From an uncultured Chloroflexota bacterium (GTDB taxonomy: Bacteria > Chloroflexota > Dehalococcoidia > CAUJGQ01), in assembly GCA_937879875.1 (NCBI GenBank), contig CALFMN010000252.1, positions 1 through 21,777 of the forward strand: a stretch of DNA of 21,777 bases. The letters run 5' to 3'. Below, in pieces: positions 1 to 7,139 of this stretch. The notes beneath the pieces are model-generated. The model ran no database searches. It was given only the letters and a program-made list of their open reading frames with translations, and was not told the DNA's origin. Position 1 is the stretch's first letter; each line of letters opens with the position of its first letter. The translations under genes and the position numbers were made by a program.

Positions 1-83
1 GCATGCCAGACGCTTGCCATAACCGACAGACCCTCGCTGACTAGCTACTAGCCCTCGATTGAATCCACATCACGCGCCGAGGC

Positions 84-129
84 GGGAAGGGACAGCTTTG
101 CCGTCAGGCGAAGCAGGGTTAGGTGTCCC
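84..129 (+). repeat. Repeat family A, copy A1 (hairpin with constant flanks)
   Basis: A short intergenic repeat upstream of the EamA gene. It reads GGGAAGGGACA (84-94), then a hairpin with arms 95-102 and 107-114 (GCTTTGCC / GGCGAAGC, one G-T wobble, loop GTCA), then AGGGTTAGGTGTCCC (115-129). The same flanks recur at 7964-8005, 8056-8094 and 8263-8309 around stems of different sequence. This copy lacks the first arm of the adjacent GTCCCTTCCCG hairpin present in the 7996 and 8249 copies. The 83 bases to its left hold no recognisable feature. Confidence 0.8.
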
Positions 130-205
130 GGGCCGGCGCAAGCGCTGGCGGTAAACCGGCGCAGGGGTGCAGACTGAGGCAACGCTCCCAGCAAGGACTC
201 GCGCG

Positions 206-1069
206 GTGTCTCCGCTCACGGTGGCGCTGGTGCTCTGCGCGGCGGTGGCGCACGCCACATGGAACCTGTTCGCCAAGCGCGCCCGCGACACGATCGCCTT
301 CACCTGGCTGTTCGCCACGCTGGCGATCGCGATCTACCTGCCGCTGATCGCCGTGCTGGTGCTGTTCGCCAACGGCGCGCCCGACGGGCACGGCCTCGCC
401 TGGATGGCGTTCAGCGGCTGCCTGCAGGTGGCCTACTTTACGCTGCTCACCCGCGCCTACCGCATCGGCGACCTGTCGTTGGTCTATCCGCTGGCGCGCG
501 GCACCGGCCCGGCGATCGCCGTGGCAGGCGGGGTGCTGCTCTACGGCGAGCGGCCATCGGCGCTGGCGCTCGGCGGCGTGGCGCTGATCGTGCTGGGCGT
601 GCTGGTGATGACGGCGCCCCGGCGGGGCGGCCTGCCGGCGGGCGCCGGCCGCGCGATCGTCTACGCGCTGGTCACCGGCGTCTGCATCGCCGGCTATACG
701 CTATGGGACAAGCGCGGCGTGCAGCATGTCGAACCGCTGGTCTACAACTACGGCACGATCGTGGTGATCGCGCTGGCGATGGCCGCGCCGGTACTGGCGA
801 ATCCTGCGCGGCGCAAGCGCGCGGCCGACGAGCTGCGCTGCAACCGCACGGCGCTGCTGGGCGTGGCCGTGCTCAGCCCGCTGTCCTACGGACTGGTGCT
901 GATCGCGCTGCGGCTCAGCCCGGTCAGCTACGTGGCGCCGGCACGCGAGATCAGCATCGTGCTCGGCGCCGCCTTCGGCGCGCGGCTGCTGCGCGAGGGC
1001 GACGCCGCGCGCCGGCTCACGGGCGCGAGCGCGATCGTCGCCGGCGTGATCGCGCTCGCGCTGGGCTGA
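206..1069 (+). CDS. EamA/DMT-family transporter
   Basis: An integral membrane protein of about 287 residues, made almost wholly of hydrophobic helices (about ten by eye), in two halves as in the drug/metabolite transporter superfamily. The N-terminus runs straight into helix 1 with the HATWNLFAKRA signature typical of EamA proteins. A second EamA-like half starts near residue 150, after a short basic loop (APRRGG). Substrate is unknown; family members export amino acids, metabolites or drugs. I chose GTG at 206 because AAGGA at 193-197 sits 8 bases upstream and the protein then begins at the usual family position. A GTG at 167 would add 13 residues but lacks a well-placed ribosome site. It converges on the minus-strand gene ending at 1093 and has no operon partner here. 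Confidence 0.85.
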   Translation: MSPLTVALVLCAAVAHATWNLFAKRARDTIAFTWLFATLAIAIYLPLIAVLVLFANGAPDGHGLAWMAFSGCLQVAYFTLLTRAYRIGDLSLVYPLARGTGPAIAVAGGVLLYGERPSALALGGVALIVLGVLVMTAPRRGGLPAGAGRAIVYALVTGVCIAGYTLWDKRGVQHVEPLVYNYGTIVVIALAMAAPVLANPARRKRAADELRCNRTALLGVAVLSPLSYGLVLIALRLSPVSYVAPAREISIVLGAAFGARLLREGDAARRLTGASAIVAGVIALALG

Positions 1070-1092
1070 AGGCGAACCGGTAGCATAGCGCA

Positions 1093-1467
1093 TCAGGAGG
1101 GCCGCTTGAATTCCGCGATCACCTCGACCGGCCCGACAATACTGGCGTTGAGCGCGGTCAGCTCCTCGGCGGGAATCCAGTATTCCTTGTGAATCTGCGC
1201 GCCGACCTGCTGCACATCGTAGTTGGCCAGAAACGCGGCGCGCACGTGGAACCGCGTCACATAGCCCGCGTAGCCCGAGGCCGCGTCCTTCGTGTTCCAG
1301 TCGCGCGCGATTTTCGTCGCATACTCTTCGTTCAAGACCGGATAAAAGATCGGCTGATGCACGAGCCGCGGGGGAAAGCGCGTGTAGCCGCTCTCCGCGA
1401 TCAGGTCCAGTTCTTTCTGGCCGACCGGGCGGTAGAGCGTGATCGTCTGCTCGGCGTCTTCAGGCAT
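1093..1467 (-). CDS. Small conserved protein of the family often labelled 'ADP-ribosylation/crystallin J1'
   Basis: A soluble 124-residue protein without signal or membrane segment. It opens with ITLYRPVGQKELDLIAESG and carries YPVLNEEYAT, ARDWN and KEYWIPAEEL blocks. From memory these belong to a widespread bacterial family of about 120 residues, usually named 'ADP-ribosylation/crystallin J1' by automatic transfer; no enzymatic activity has been shown to my knowledge. GAGGG lies 6 bases before the ATG at 1467. The gene starts 9 bases after the pyrF stop, so it is probably the last gene of the murI-pyrF transcript. A role in nucleotide or cell-wall metabolism is not implied by sequence. It is certain to be a gene; the function is open. 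Confidence 0.75.
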   Translation of the reverse strand: MPEDAEQTITLYRPVGQKELDLIAESGYTRFPPRLVHQPIFYPVLNEEYATKIARDWNTKDAASGYAGYVTRFHVRAAFLANYDVQQVGAQIHKEYWIPAEELTALNASIVGPVEVIAEFKRPS

Positions 1468-1476
1468 GGCTTTCCC

Positions 1477-2307
1477 TCAGCCCGCGGGCGATGCGGCGCT
1501 CACTTCGCCATTGATCGCCTCGCGCAAGGCGAGCGCAGCGGCGCGGGCGGCCTGCGCCGGGTCTTCGCCCGCGTTCCCGGCGTAGAGCACGCCGCGCGAG
1601 GCGTTGATCAGGAAGCCCCACGGCCGGCCGTTGGCGGCGGCGCGCACGCTGGCCGCAAGCTCGCCCTGCTGAGCGCCGACGCCGGGCACGAGGATCGGCA
1701 GCTCCGGACAGCGCTCCCGCACCAGCGCCAACTCGGCCGGATACGTCGCGCCGACGACGAGGCCGGCGTTGCCACCGCGGTTCCAGCCGTTCACCCGTTC
1801 GGCCACACTCAGGTAGAGCGGCTCTTCGCCCCCGTCCTCGCGGCGCACGCGCAGATCCTGAAAGTCGCGGGCGCCGGGGTTGGAGGTGCGGCAGACGACG
1901 AACACGCCGCGCTCGGCCCGGCGCAAGAACGGCTCCAGCGAATCTTCGCCGAGATACGGATTGATCGTCACCGCGTCTGCACCCCACTCGTCGAAGACGG
2001 CGCGGGCGTACGCCGCGGCCGTGTTGGGCACGTCGCCGCGCTTGGCGTCCAGCAGCACGGGGATGCCGTCCGGCACGGCGGCGATCGTCGCCTTCAGCGC
2101 CTCGAAGCCGGCCCGGCCCAACGCTTCATAAAAGGCGATGTTCGGCTTGTAGCAGCAGACGAGATCGGCCGTTGCCTCGATGATGGCGCGGTTGAAGGCG
2201 GCGATGTCGCCGGCGATGCGCGCGGGGTCCGGATCGAGACCGACGCAGAGCCTGCTGCGGTTCCGCTGCGCCGCGGCGCCCAGTTTTTCCAGAAACGTCA
2301 GCGGCAC
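1477..2307 (-). CDS. pyrF: Orotidine 5'-phosphate decarboxylase (type 2)
   Basis: Converts OMP to UMP, the last step of de novo pyrimidine synthesis, in the cytoplasm. The 276-residue chain is a TIM barrel of the longer 'type 2' subfamily found in actinobacteria and relatives. Visible motifs are CVGLDPDP (21-28), the KPNIAFYE strand (54-61), the catalytic D87-x-K89-x-x-D92 array in LLDAKRGDVPNT, and the phosphate-binding loop PGVGAQQG near 209-216. The first 10 bases overlap the 3' end of murI, which suggests translational coupling; the small protein at 1093-1467 follows after 9 bases. No other pyr gene is in the window. Confidence 0.95.
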   Translation of the reverse strand: MPLTFLEKLGAAAQRNRSRLCVGLDPDPARIAGDIAAFNRAIIEATADLVCCYKPNIAFYEALGRAGFEALKATIAAVPDGIPVLLDAKRGDVPNTAAAYARAVFDEWGADAVTINPYLGEDSLEPFLRRAERGVFVVCRTSNPGARDFQDLRVRREDGGEEPLYLSVAERVNGWNRGGNAGLVVGATYPAELALVRERCPELPILVPGVGAQQGELAASVRAAANGRPWGFLINASRGVLYAGNAGEDPAQAARAAALALREAINGEVSAASPAG

Positions 2308-3080
2308 AGCACTCCTCCGCTCAGCAGCTCAACCTGCCGCAACAGGTGCGCCTCGCCCGCGCTGCTGGTGTAGACGATTGCGCCGGGCTCGCGGCCGGGC
2401 CTTTCCAGCCCGCGCTCGCACAGCACCCGCGCCGTCTGTCGCGCAACCGCATCCGCAGGCTCCAGCACCAGCACCCGCGGGCCGAGAACTGCCTGCACGA
2501 GCGGCTTCAGCAGGGCGAAGTGCGTGCAGCCAAGCACCACGACATCGACGCCCGCCGCGCGCAGCGGCCGCAGCGCCGCCGTGACCCGCGCCTGCGCCTC
2601 TGCCGAATCGACGTCGCCGCGCTCCACCAGCTCGACCAGATCCGGTGCGGGAGCACGCATCACCGCGGCGCCATCCGCCACGCGGCTGACGAGCGCGGTC
2701 AACGCCGCGCCCTGCGCCGTTCCAGCCGTTGCCAGCACGCCAATACGGCCGTTGCGCGACGCCGCACAGGCCGGCTTGACCGCGGGCTCAATGCCGACTA
2801 CCGGCACGGAAAACTGCTCACGCAGGGCGGGCAGCGCCGCGCTCGAAGCCGTATTGCAGGCGACGACGAGCAGCTTTGCGCCCGCCGCTACGAGGCGCTG
2901 GCCCGCCTGCAGTGCGAGGTCACGCACCTCATCGGCAGGGCGTGGGCCATAGGGAAAATTCGCCTGATCGGCGAAATAGCGCAGGTGTTCGTGCGGCAGC
3001 CGCGCGTGCAGCGCCCAGAGCACGGCCAGTCCGCCCACGCCGGAATCGAACACGCCGATCGGGCCGTCGCTGCTGCTCAC
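2298..3080 (-). CDS. murI: Glutamate racemase
   Basis: Makes D-glutamate from L-glutamate for peptidoglycan, without cofactor. At 260 residues it has normal length. The family motifs are all present: FDSGVGGL (11-18) with D12 and S13, the first catalytic cysteine C75 in VVACNTAS, and the second C185 with H187 in VVLGCTHF. A GTG start at 3080 places FDSG at the usual distance from the N-terminus. GAAGG lies only one base before it, so initiation may be leaderless or weak; CATGCT at 3098-3093 on this strand is a poor -10 candidate. It leads the operon with pyrF and the small protein, and is divergent from the ComB-like gene across 118 bp. Confidence 0.95.
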   Translation of the reverse strand: MSSSDGPIGVFDSGVGGLAVLWALHARLPHEHLRYFADQANFPYGPRPADEVRDLALQAGQRLVAAGAKLLVVACNTASSAALPALREQFSVPVVGIEPAVKPACAASRNGRIGVLATAGTAQGAALTALVSRVADGAAVMRAPAPDLVELVERGDVDSAEAQARVTAALRPLRAAGVDVVVLGCTHFALLKPLVQAVLGPRVLVLEPADAVARQTARVLCERGLERPGREPGAIVYTSSAGEAHLLRQVELLSGGVLCR

Positions 3081-3198
3081 GCCTTCAACGATAGCATGAG
3101 CCTTGCCGGCGGCGGGACGGCAGCCGGACGCATGAGGCCGTTTATGTCGTCTGGCGCCGGCGATGGACGCCCGTCGCCGCGTCGGTTAGAACAGGTCT

Positions 3199-3939
3199 AT
3201 GCGGATCGACACGTACCTGCTGCCCGCGCTGCTCAAAGACCCGGAACGGCACGTTTGCATCGTGATCGACGTGCTGCGGGCCACCTCCACGCTGGCCACG
3301 CTGATCGCGCGTGGTGTGCGCGAGGTCGCGGTCGTCGCCGAGATCGCTCATGCCTTCGCCCTGCGCAACGCGGGCGACGAAGCGGTGCGGCTGCTCTGCG
3401 GCGAGATCGGCGGGCTGCCGCCGGCCGGCTTCGACCACGGCAACTCGCCGGAGGAGTTCGCCCGCCTGGAGTTGGCCGGGAAATGCGCGGTGCTGTTCAC
3501 CAGCAACGGCACGAAGGCGCTGGTGCGCGTCGCCGCAGCGCCGGCGGTCTTTGCCGGCAGTCTGCTGAACGTCTCGGCCGCGGTGCGCGCCGCGCTGGCC
3601 GAGGCAGAGGCACGCAGCCTCGACCTTGCGCTGGTCTGTTCCGGCACGGAGCTGGGCACGGCCTTCAGCCTCGAAGACACGTTCTGCGCTGGCGCACTCA
3701 TCGCCAGGGCGCGGGAGTTGCTGCCCGCCGCGCCCCAGATCGGCGATGCCGCCCAAGCAGCGCTGCGTCTCTACGACTCGTTCGGCCGCGACGCCGAGGC
3801 AGCCTTCGCCGTGGCCGAGCACGGCCGCGCGCTCGCAGCGCTTGGGCTCGGCGCGGACCTGCAGTTCTGCGCCCAGATCGACCGTTACGACGTTGCTCCG
3901 CGCGTGCAGCGCCGCGCTGAGCTGCTCGTGGTCACATAG
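3199..3939 (+). CDS. 2-phosphosulfolactate phosphatase-like protein (ComB family)
   Basis: A 246-residue cytoplasmic protein of the ComB family, Mg-dependent phosphatases that release sulfolactate from 2-phosphosulfolactate in coenzyme M synthesis of methanogens; bacterial homologues are common and mostly of unproven role. Motifs match throughout: VIDVLRATST (22-31), FDHGNSP (78-84), TSNGT (101-105), CSG (147-149) and EDTFCAG (159-165). The block usually written GERGG reads GEIGG (68-72), a change at a conserved position. There is no comA or comC homologue here, so coenzyme M synthesis is not implied. The ATG has only a poor ribosome site (AGGT, 2 bases away); TAGAAC at 3187-3192 could be a -10 giving a nearly leaderless mRNA. 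Confidence 0.85.
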   Translation: MRIDTYLLPALLKDPERHVCIVIDVLRATSTLATLIARGVREVAVVAEIAHAFALRNAGDEAVRLLCGEIGGLPPAGFDHGNSPEEFARLELAGKCAVLFTSNGTKALVRVAAAPAVFAGSLLNVSAAVRAALAEAEARSLDLALVCSGTELGTAFSLEDTFCAGALIARARELLPAAPQIGDAAQAALRLYDSFGRDAEAAFAVAEHGRALAALGLGADLQFCAQIDRYDVAPRVQRRAELLVVT

Positions 3940-4037
3940 CCCGCGCCATCAGCGTAGACCGGCCGGGCGGTATACTGATGCTGCCGCCGGTTCGCCGCGC
4001 GGCGATCGCGTCGCTGACGGAGCATAGCCGCAGATCG

Positions 4038-4820
4038 ATGAGCGAGGACGACGCGCTGGATCCCGCCCTGTATCGCCCCTCCTGGCTATACCGCCTGATG
4101 CTCGGGGGCGTCGTGCCAGTCATGCTGCATGCATGGGCGCATCTCTGCATCGAGGGCGCCGAAAACCTGCCGGCCAGCGGGCCGTTCATCATCGTCGCCA
4201 ACCACGTCGACAACAACGACAGCTACGCCATCGGCGTGCGCGTGCACCGCACGTTGCACTTTCTCGCGCGCCCGGCGGGCATGCAGTCGCGCTGGCTCGG
4301 CCGCTTCTGGCGGCTGATGGCGGCGATTCCGGCCGACCGCGAAGGGCTGAACCTGGCGCTGACGATGCTCAAAGCCGGCGAGGTGATCGGCGTCTACCCG
4401 GACGGCGTGATCACGCCTCACCTGTTGCGGGCGAAGGCCGGTGTCGGCGCGCTGGCGGCGCGGGCGGGTGTTCCGGTCGTGCCGGTGGCCGTCTGGGGCA
4501 CGGAGCGGCTGCGGCTCTGGCCCTGGCCGCGGGGCCGGCGCCGGCCGGTCTGCATCCACTTCGGCGCTCCGCGCTGCTTCGGCCGCGCCGATGTGCGGCG
4601 GCTAGGCCTGCAAGGCATCGCTGACGAGGTGATGACGGACGTGGCGGCGCTGTTGCCGCCCGCGTATCGTGGCTACTACGCTGCCGCGCTGGAGGCCCGG
4701 GCGGCGGGCCTGCCCGTCGTACCCGAACGCGGCCGCCGCTCACGCAACGGCACGGGCACGGCCGCCGGCGAGCGGCACGGCGAGACGGCGCGTGTTAAGG
4801 GCGGCCGAGCGCTGTTCTGA
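4038..4820 (+). CDS. 1-acyl-glycerol-3-phosphate acyltransferase-like (PlsC/LPLAT family)
   Basis: Predicted to move an acyl chain onto a lysophospholipid or similar acceptor at the inner membrane face. In the 260-residue form, the catalytic H-x4-D motif is NHVDNND with H56 and D61; the acceptor-binding block is VYPDGVIT (119-126), where many relatives have FPEGTRS; and GVPVVPVAVWGTE follows at 144-156. The hydrophobic stretch MLGGVVPVMLHAW near residues 21-33 may lie on the membrane. The basic, Gly/Arg-rich tail after residue 230 looks unstructured. I prefer ATG 4038, giving the family-like N-terminus MSEDDALDPALYRPSW. An ATG at 3978 would add 20 residues but directly follows a -10-like TATACT (3971-3976). 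The ketosynthase gene follows 99 bases later. Confidence 0.85.
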   Translation: MSEDDALDPALYRPSWLYRLMLGGVVPVMLHAWAHLCIEGAENLPASGPFIIVANHVDNNDSYAIGVRVHRTLHFLARPAGMQSRWLGRFWRLMAAIPADREGLNLALTMLKAGEVIGVYPDGVITPHLLRAKAGVGALAARAGVPVVPVAVWGTERLRLWPWPRGRRRPVCIHFGAPRCFGRADVRRLGLQGIADEVMTDVAALLPPAYRGYYAAALEARAAGLPVVPERGRRSRNGTGTAAGERHGETARVKGGRALF

Positions 4821-4847
4821 CCGCCGCCAGCCGATCCACCGTATGCT
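4817..4847 (+). promoter_or_regulatory. Candidate sigma-70-type promoter for the ketosynthase gene
   Basis: CTGACC (4817-4822) and TATGCT (4842-4847) are separated by 19 bases, each matching the consensus hexamer at four of six positions. Transcription would begin near 4854, leaving a leader of about 65 bases before the TTG at 4920. The -35 box overlaps the end of the acyltransferase gene. TATGCT recurs at 7097-7092 (minus) and 20981-20986. This is by-eye evidence only. Confidence 0.35.
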
Positions 4848-4919
4848 GATGGTTGATGGCGTGAGACGCGCACACCGGCCACGCCGGCTCGGCGCTCGAA
4901 CCTGTAGACGAGGTGTGGC

Positions 4920-6176
4920 TTGGCGGCAAACGGTGGGCGCGTGGTCATCACCGGCATCGGCGCGGTCACGCCGCTGGCGCTTTCGGCCGAGGAGACCTGG
5001 CGACGGCTGTTGGCCGGCGAGTCTGGCATCGAGCGACTTGAGGGTTTCGACGTTGATGATCTGCCCGTGCGGATCGGCGGGCAGGTGCGTGGCTTCAACC
5101 CGCGCGACTATATGGATTTCAAGGCGGCGAAGCGCATGGGCCGCTTCGCGCAGTACGCCGTCGCCGCCGCGAAGCTGGCGCTCGCAGACGCGGCGCTCGC
5201 AGTCAGCGAAGAGAACGCCGAGCTGGTCGGTGCCGTGATCAACACCGGCGGCGGCGGTTACATCGAGACGACCGAGGAGACGCTGGTGCTGGAGCGGCGC
5301 GGCCCCAACCGCGTCAGCCCCTTCTATGTGCCGGTGATGGCGCCGAACATGGCCGCCTGCCAGCCCTCGATCGTCTTCGGGCTGCGCGGACCGGTGATCA
5401 CCTCCGTGGCCGCCTGCGCCAGCAGCGTGCAGGCCTACACCGATGCCTTCCACCTGCTGCAACGCGGCGAGGCCGATGCCGTACTCTGCGGCGGCACGGA
5501 GGCCGGCATCAACCGGCTCGCGATCGCCGCGCTGGGCAATATGCAGGCGCTCTCCACCCGCAACGACGAGCCGCATCGCGCCAGCCGGCCTTTCGACCGC
5601 GACCGCGACGGCTTCGTGCTCGGCGAGGGCGCCGTGGTGATGGTGGCCGAGCGTGCGGATGCGGCGGCACGGCGCGGCGCCCGTATCTACGCCGAGATCG
5701 CCGGCGGCGCGATTACCGGCGATGCCTATCACATCACGATGCCGGCGCCGCTGGGCGCGGGCGCCGCGCTGGCGATGCAGCGGGCACTGCGCTCGGCCGG
5801 CATGCAGCCACAGGAGATCGACTACGTCTGCGCCCACGGCACCGGCACGCCGCTCAACGATGTGGCCGAGACGCAGGCGATCAAGCGCGTCTTCGGCGAG
5901 CACGCCTACCGGCTGGCGATCAGCTCGCCCAAGTCGATGGTGGGCCACCTGCTCGGTGCGGCGGGCGGCATCTCTGCGCTCGTCTGCATCCGCGCGATCG
6001 GCGAGGGCATCGTGCCGCCGACGGCGAACCTGGACAACCCCGACCGGGACTGCGACCTCGACTACGTGCCGCTCAAGGCCCGTGCGCTGCCCGTACGCGC
6101 GGCGATGGCGAACGGCTTCGGCTTCGGCGGCCAGAACGCGGTCGTGATCTTCAAGTCGGCAGAGCAGCCCGCATAG
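4920..6176 (+). CDS. fabF: Beta-ketoacyl-ACP synthase II-type ketosynthase
   Basis: A 418-residue condensing enzyme that extends acyl-ACP with malonyl-ACP in fatty acid synthesis. The Cys-His-His triad is complete: C166 in SVAACASS, H306 in CAHGTGTPLND and H343 in KSMVGHLLGAAGG, with the supporting lysine K338 and the C-terminal NGFGFGGQNA loop (398-407). Length is that of FabF. The start is TTG at 4920, supported by GAGG at 4910-4913 six bases upstream; no better start is in frame. There is no acyl carrier protein or other fab gene nearby, so it may be a stand-alone or specialised copy rather than the main FabF. With the upstream acyltransferase it suggests a lipid-related pair. Confidence 0.9.
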   Translation: MAANGGRVVITGIGAVTPLALSAEETWRRLLAGESGIERLEGFDVDDLPVRIGGQVRGFNPRDYMDFKAAKRMGRFAQYAVAAAKLALADAALAVSEENAELVGAVINTGGGGYIETTEETLVLERRGPNRVSPFYVPVMAPNMAACQPSIVFGLRGPVITSVAACASSVQAYTDAFHLLQRGEADAVLCGGTEAGINRLAIAALGNMQALSTRNDEPHRASRPFDRDRDGFVLGEGAVVMVAERADAAARRGARIYAEIAGGAITGDAYHITMPAPLGAGAALAMQRALRSAGMQPQEIDYVCAHGTGTPLNDVAETQAIKRVFGEHAYRLAISSPKSMVGHLLGAAGGISALVCIRAIGEGIVPPTANLDNPDRDCDLDYVPLKARALPVRAAMANGFGFGGQNAVVIFKSAEQPA

Positions 6177-6189
6177 TGCGCGCGGCGAT

Positions 6190-6355
6190 CGGCCCTCATC
6201 CTCTCCTGTCTCCTTCCCCCAATCCTGGCGGGAAGGAGACGATCCGGCGTCGGGCGTTCCGTGGCCGGTGCGGTTAACCCGTCGCCATTCGAGTCGTGTT
6301 GCCCGGGATCGCCCCTTCTCCCAGGATTGGGAGAAGGGGAAGGGGTTGAGGGCCG
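6190..6355. repeat. Repeat family B, copy B1 (166-bp element with inverted ends)
   Basis: Fills the gap between convergent genes. It begins CGGCCCTCATCC (6190-6201) and ends with the inverse GGGGTTGAGGGCCG (6342-6355). Inside are two hairpins facing each other: arms 6208-6218 / 6230-6240 (11 bp, GTCTCCTTCCC) and arms 6312-6323 / 6328-6339 (12 bp, CCCCTTCTCCCA, loop GGAT). Between them lies a GGTTAACC palindrome (6272-6279). The first 34 bases (6190-6223) recur exactly, inverted, at the right end of the 20756-20927 copy. It may also end transcription of the genes that converge on it. Confidence 0.85.
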
Positions 6356-6369
6356 AACGGCGGCGCGCC

Positions 6370-7011
6370 CTACTCGCGGCTGATCTGCCGCATGATGTCG
6401 GCCGCCGCGGCGCGCTGCGCCGGCGCCGGAATCTCCGTAATGCGCTCGGGCACGTCGTCGTACTCAAGGCGCAGGGCGCGGCACATCGTCGCGTGCAGGC
6501 GGTAGCTGCACACGATGAACGTCAGTTCAAGAATCGCCTCGTCCACCAGCTGCGCCTTCAGCCGGGCGAAGGTCGCATCCTGTACGCGGCCGTCGGCCAG
6601 CACCAGCTCGTCCGTGTAGGCGAGCACGGCGCGATCGGCCGCGTCGAAGCGCTCCGACGACGCCCAGGCCGGGATGTCCGCGATCTGCGCTTCGGAGATG
6701 CCCGCCGCGCGGCAGGCCTTGCTATGCTGCGAGAAGACGAACTGGCTGCCGGCGGCGAAGCCGGCGCGCGTGATGCCCAGTTCGCGGAAGCGCGGCGGCA
6801 GCGCCCGGTCCTTGCTGTCGATCAGGCCGAACTGGCCGACGAACGACTGGAAGATCTCCGGCGAGAGCGCCATCACCGTCCACCAGTTGCCGGGTGTACC
6901 GGTGGCCGTGCCCGGCTCGGCCACGGGGTCGCGCCCAGCGAAGAGGCGGTCGTACATGGGCAGCACCGCGGGCGCGGCCTCGGCGCGGGGCACCTGGCGG
7001 AGACGCGGCAT
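6370..7011 (-). CDS. Carboxymuconolactone decarboxylase (CMD/AhpD)-family protein
   Basis: A 213-residue helical protein of the CMD/AhpD superfamily. The core helix reads SQFVFSQHSKACRAAG (89-104) and is followed by RAVLAYTDELVL (127-138) and TFIVCSYRLHATMCRAL (164-180), the arrangement of the ring-cleavage or gamma-lactone decarboxylating group. The redox CxxC of AhpD is missing: the site has S94-Q-H96 and a lone C100, so peroxidase-reductase activity is unlikely. The substrate is unknown. The start at 7011 has AGGAG at 7024-7020 with 8 bases spacing; the frame stays open upstream, but that stretch looks unlike the family. It is divergent from the MDMPI-like gene across 128 bp. Confidence 0.8.
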   Translation of the reverse strand: MPRLRQVPRAEAAPAVLPMYDRLFAGRDPVAEPGTATGTPGNWWTVMALSPEIFQSFVGQFGLIDSKDRALPPRFRELGITRAGFAAGSQFVFSQHSKACRAAGISEAQIADIPAWASSERFDAADRAVLAYTDELVLADGRVQDATFARLKAQLVDEAILELTFIVCSYRLHATMCRALRLEYDDVPERITEIPAPAQRAAAADIMRQISRE

Positions 7012-7091
7012 CGTCGTCGCTCCTCTGCTGCTCGCCTGCGAGTGAAGCACCGATCTCGGGCCGCCGGTCGAGCGGCAGCGGGCGCTTCTGC

Positions 7092-7097
7092 AGCATA
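7092..7097 (-). promoter_or_regulatory. Candidate -10 box (TATGCT) for the CMD-family gene
   Basis: TATGCT on the minus strand, inside the divergent spacer between the CMD gene (start 7011) and the MDMPI-like gene (start 7140). Transcription would start near 7086, with a leader of about 75 bases. No convincing -35 box is visible at 17-18 bases. The call rests mainly on the same hexamer lying ahead of the genes at 4920 and 21025. Confidence 0.25.
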
Positions 7098-7139
7098 GAG
7101 CCACGCGCGTTCGTGTGGGAACGGCGGAAAGGCGCCAGC

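Noticed and set aside
1..83. End of a gene, a tRNA or an attachment site at the left edge
   Set aside because: No frame with protein character, no cloverleaf and no repeat partner was found.
1083..1088. TATGCT on the minus strand as a promoter
   Set aside because: There is no minus-strand gene to its left; it lies between the ends of two convergent genes.
1189..2373. Open frame of 394 codons on the plus strand opposite the small protein and pyrF
   Set aside because: It is antisense to genes with clear motifs, is rich in Arg, Ala, Gln and His as GC-rich shadows are, and shows no recognisable domain.
2346..3920. Open frame of 524 codons on the plus strand crossing murI (antisense) and comB (other frame)
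   Set aside because: Spans two convincing genes and their divergent spacer; composition is that of a shadow frame.
4740..6467. Open frame of 575 codons antisense to the ketosynthase gene
   Set aside because: The opposite strand has a complete Cys-His-His ketosynthase. This frame also runs through the family B repeat and has no domain pattern.
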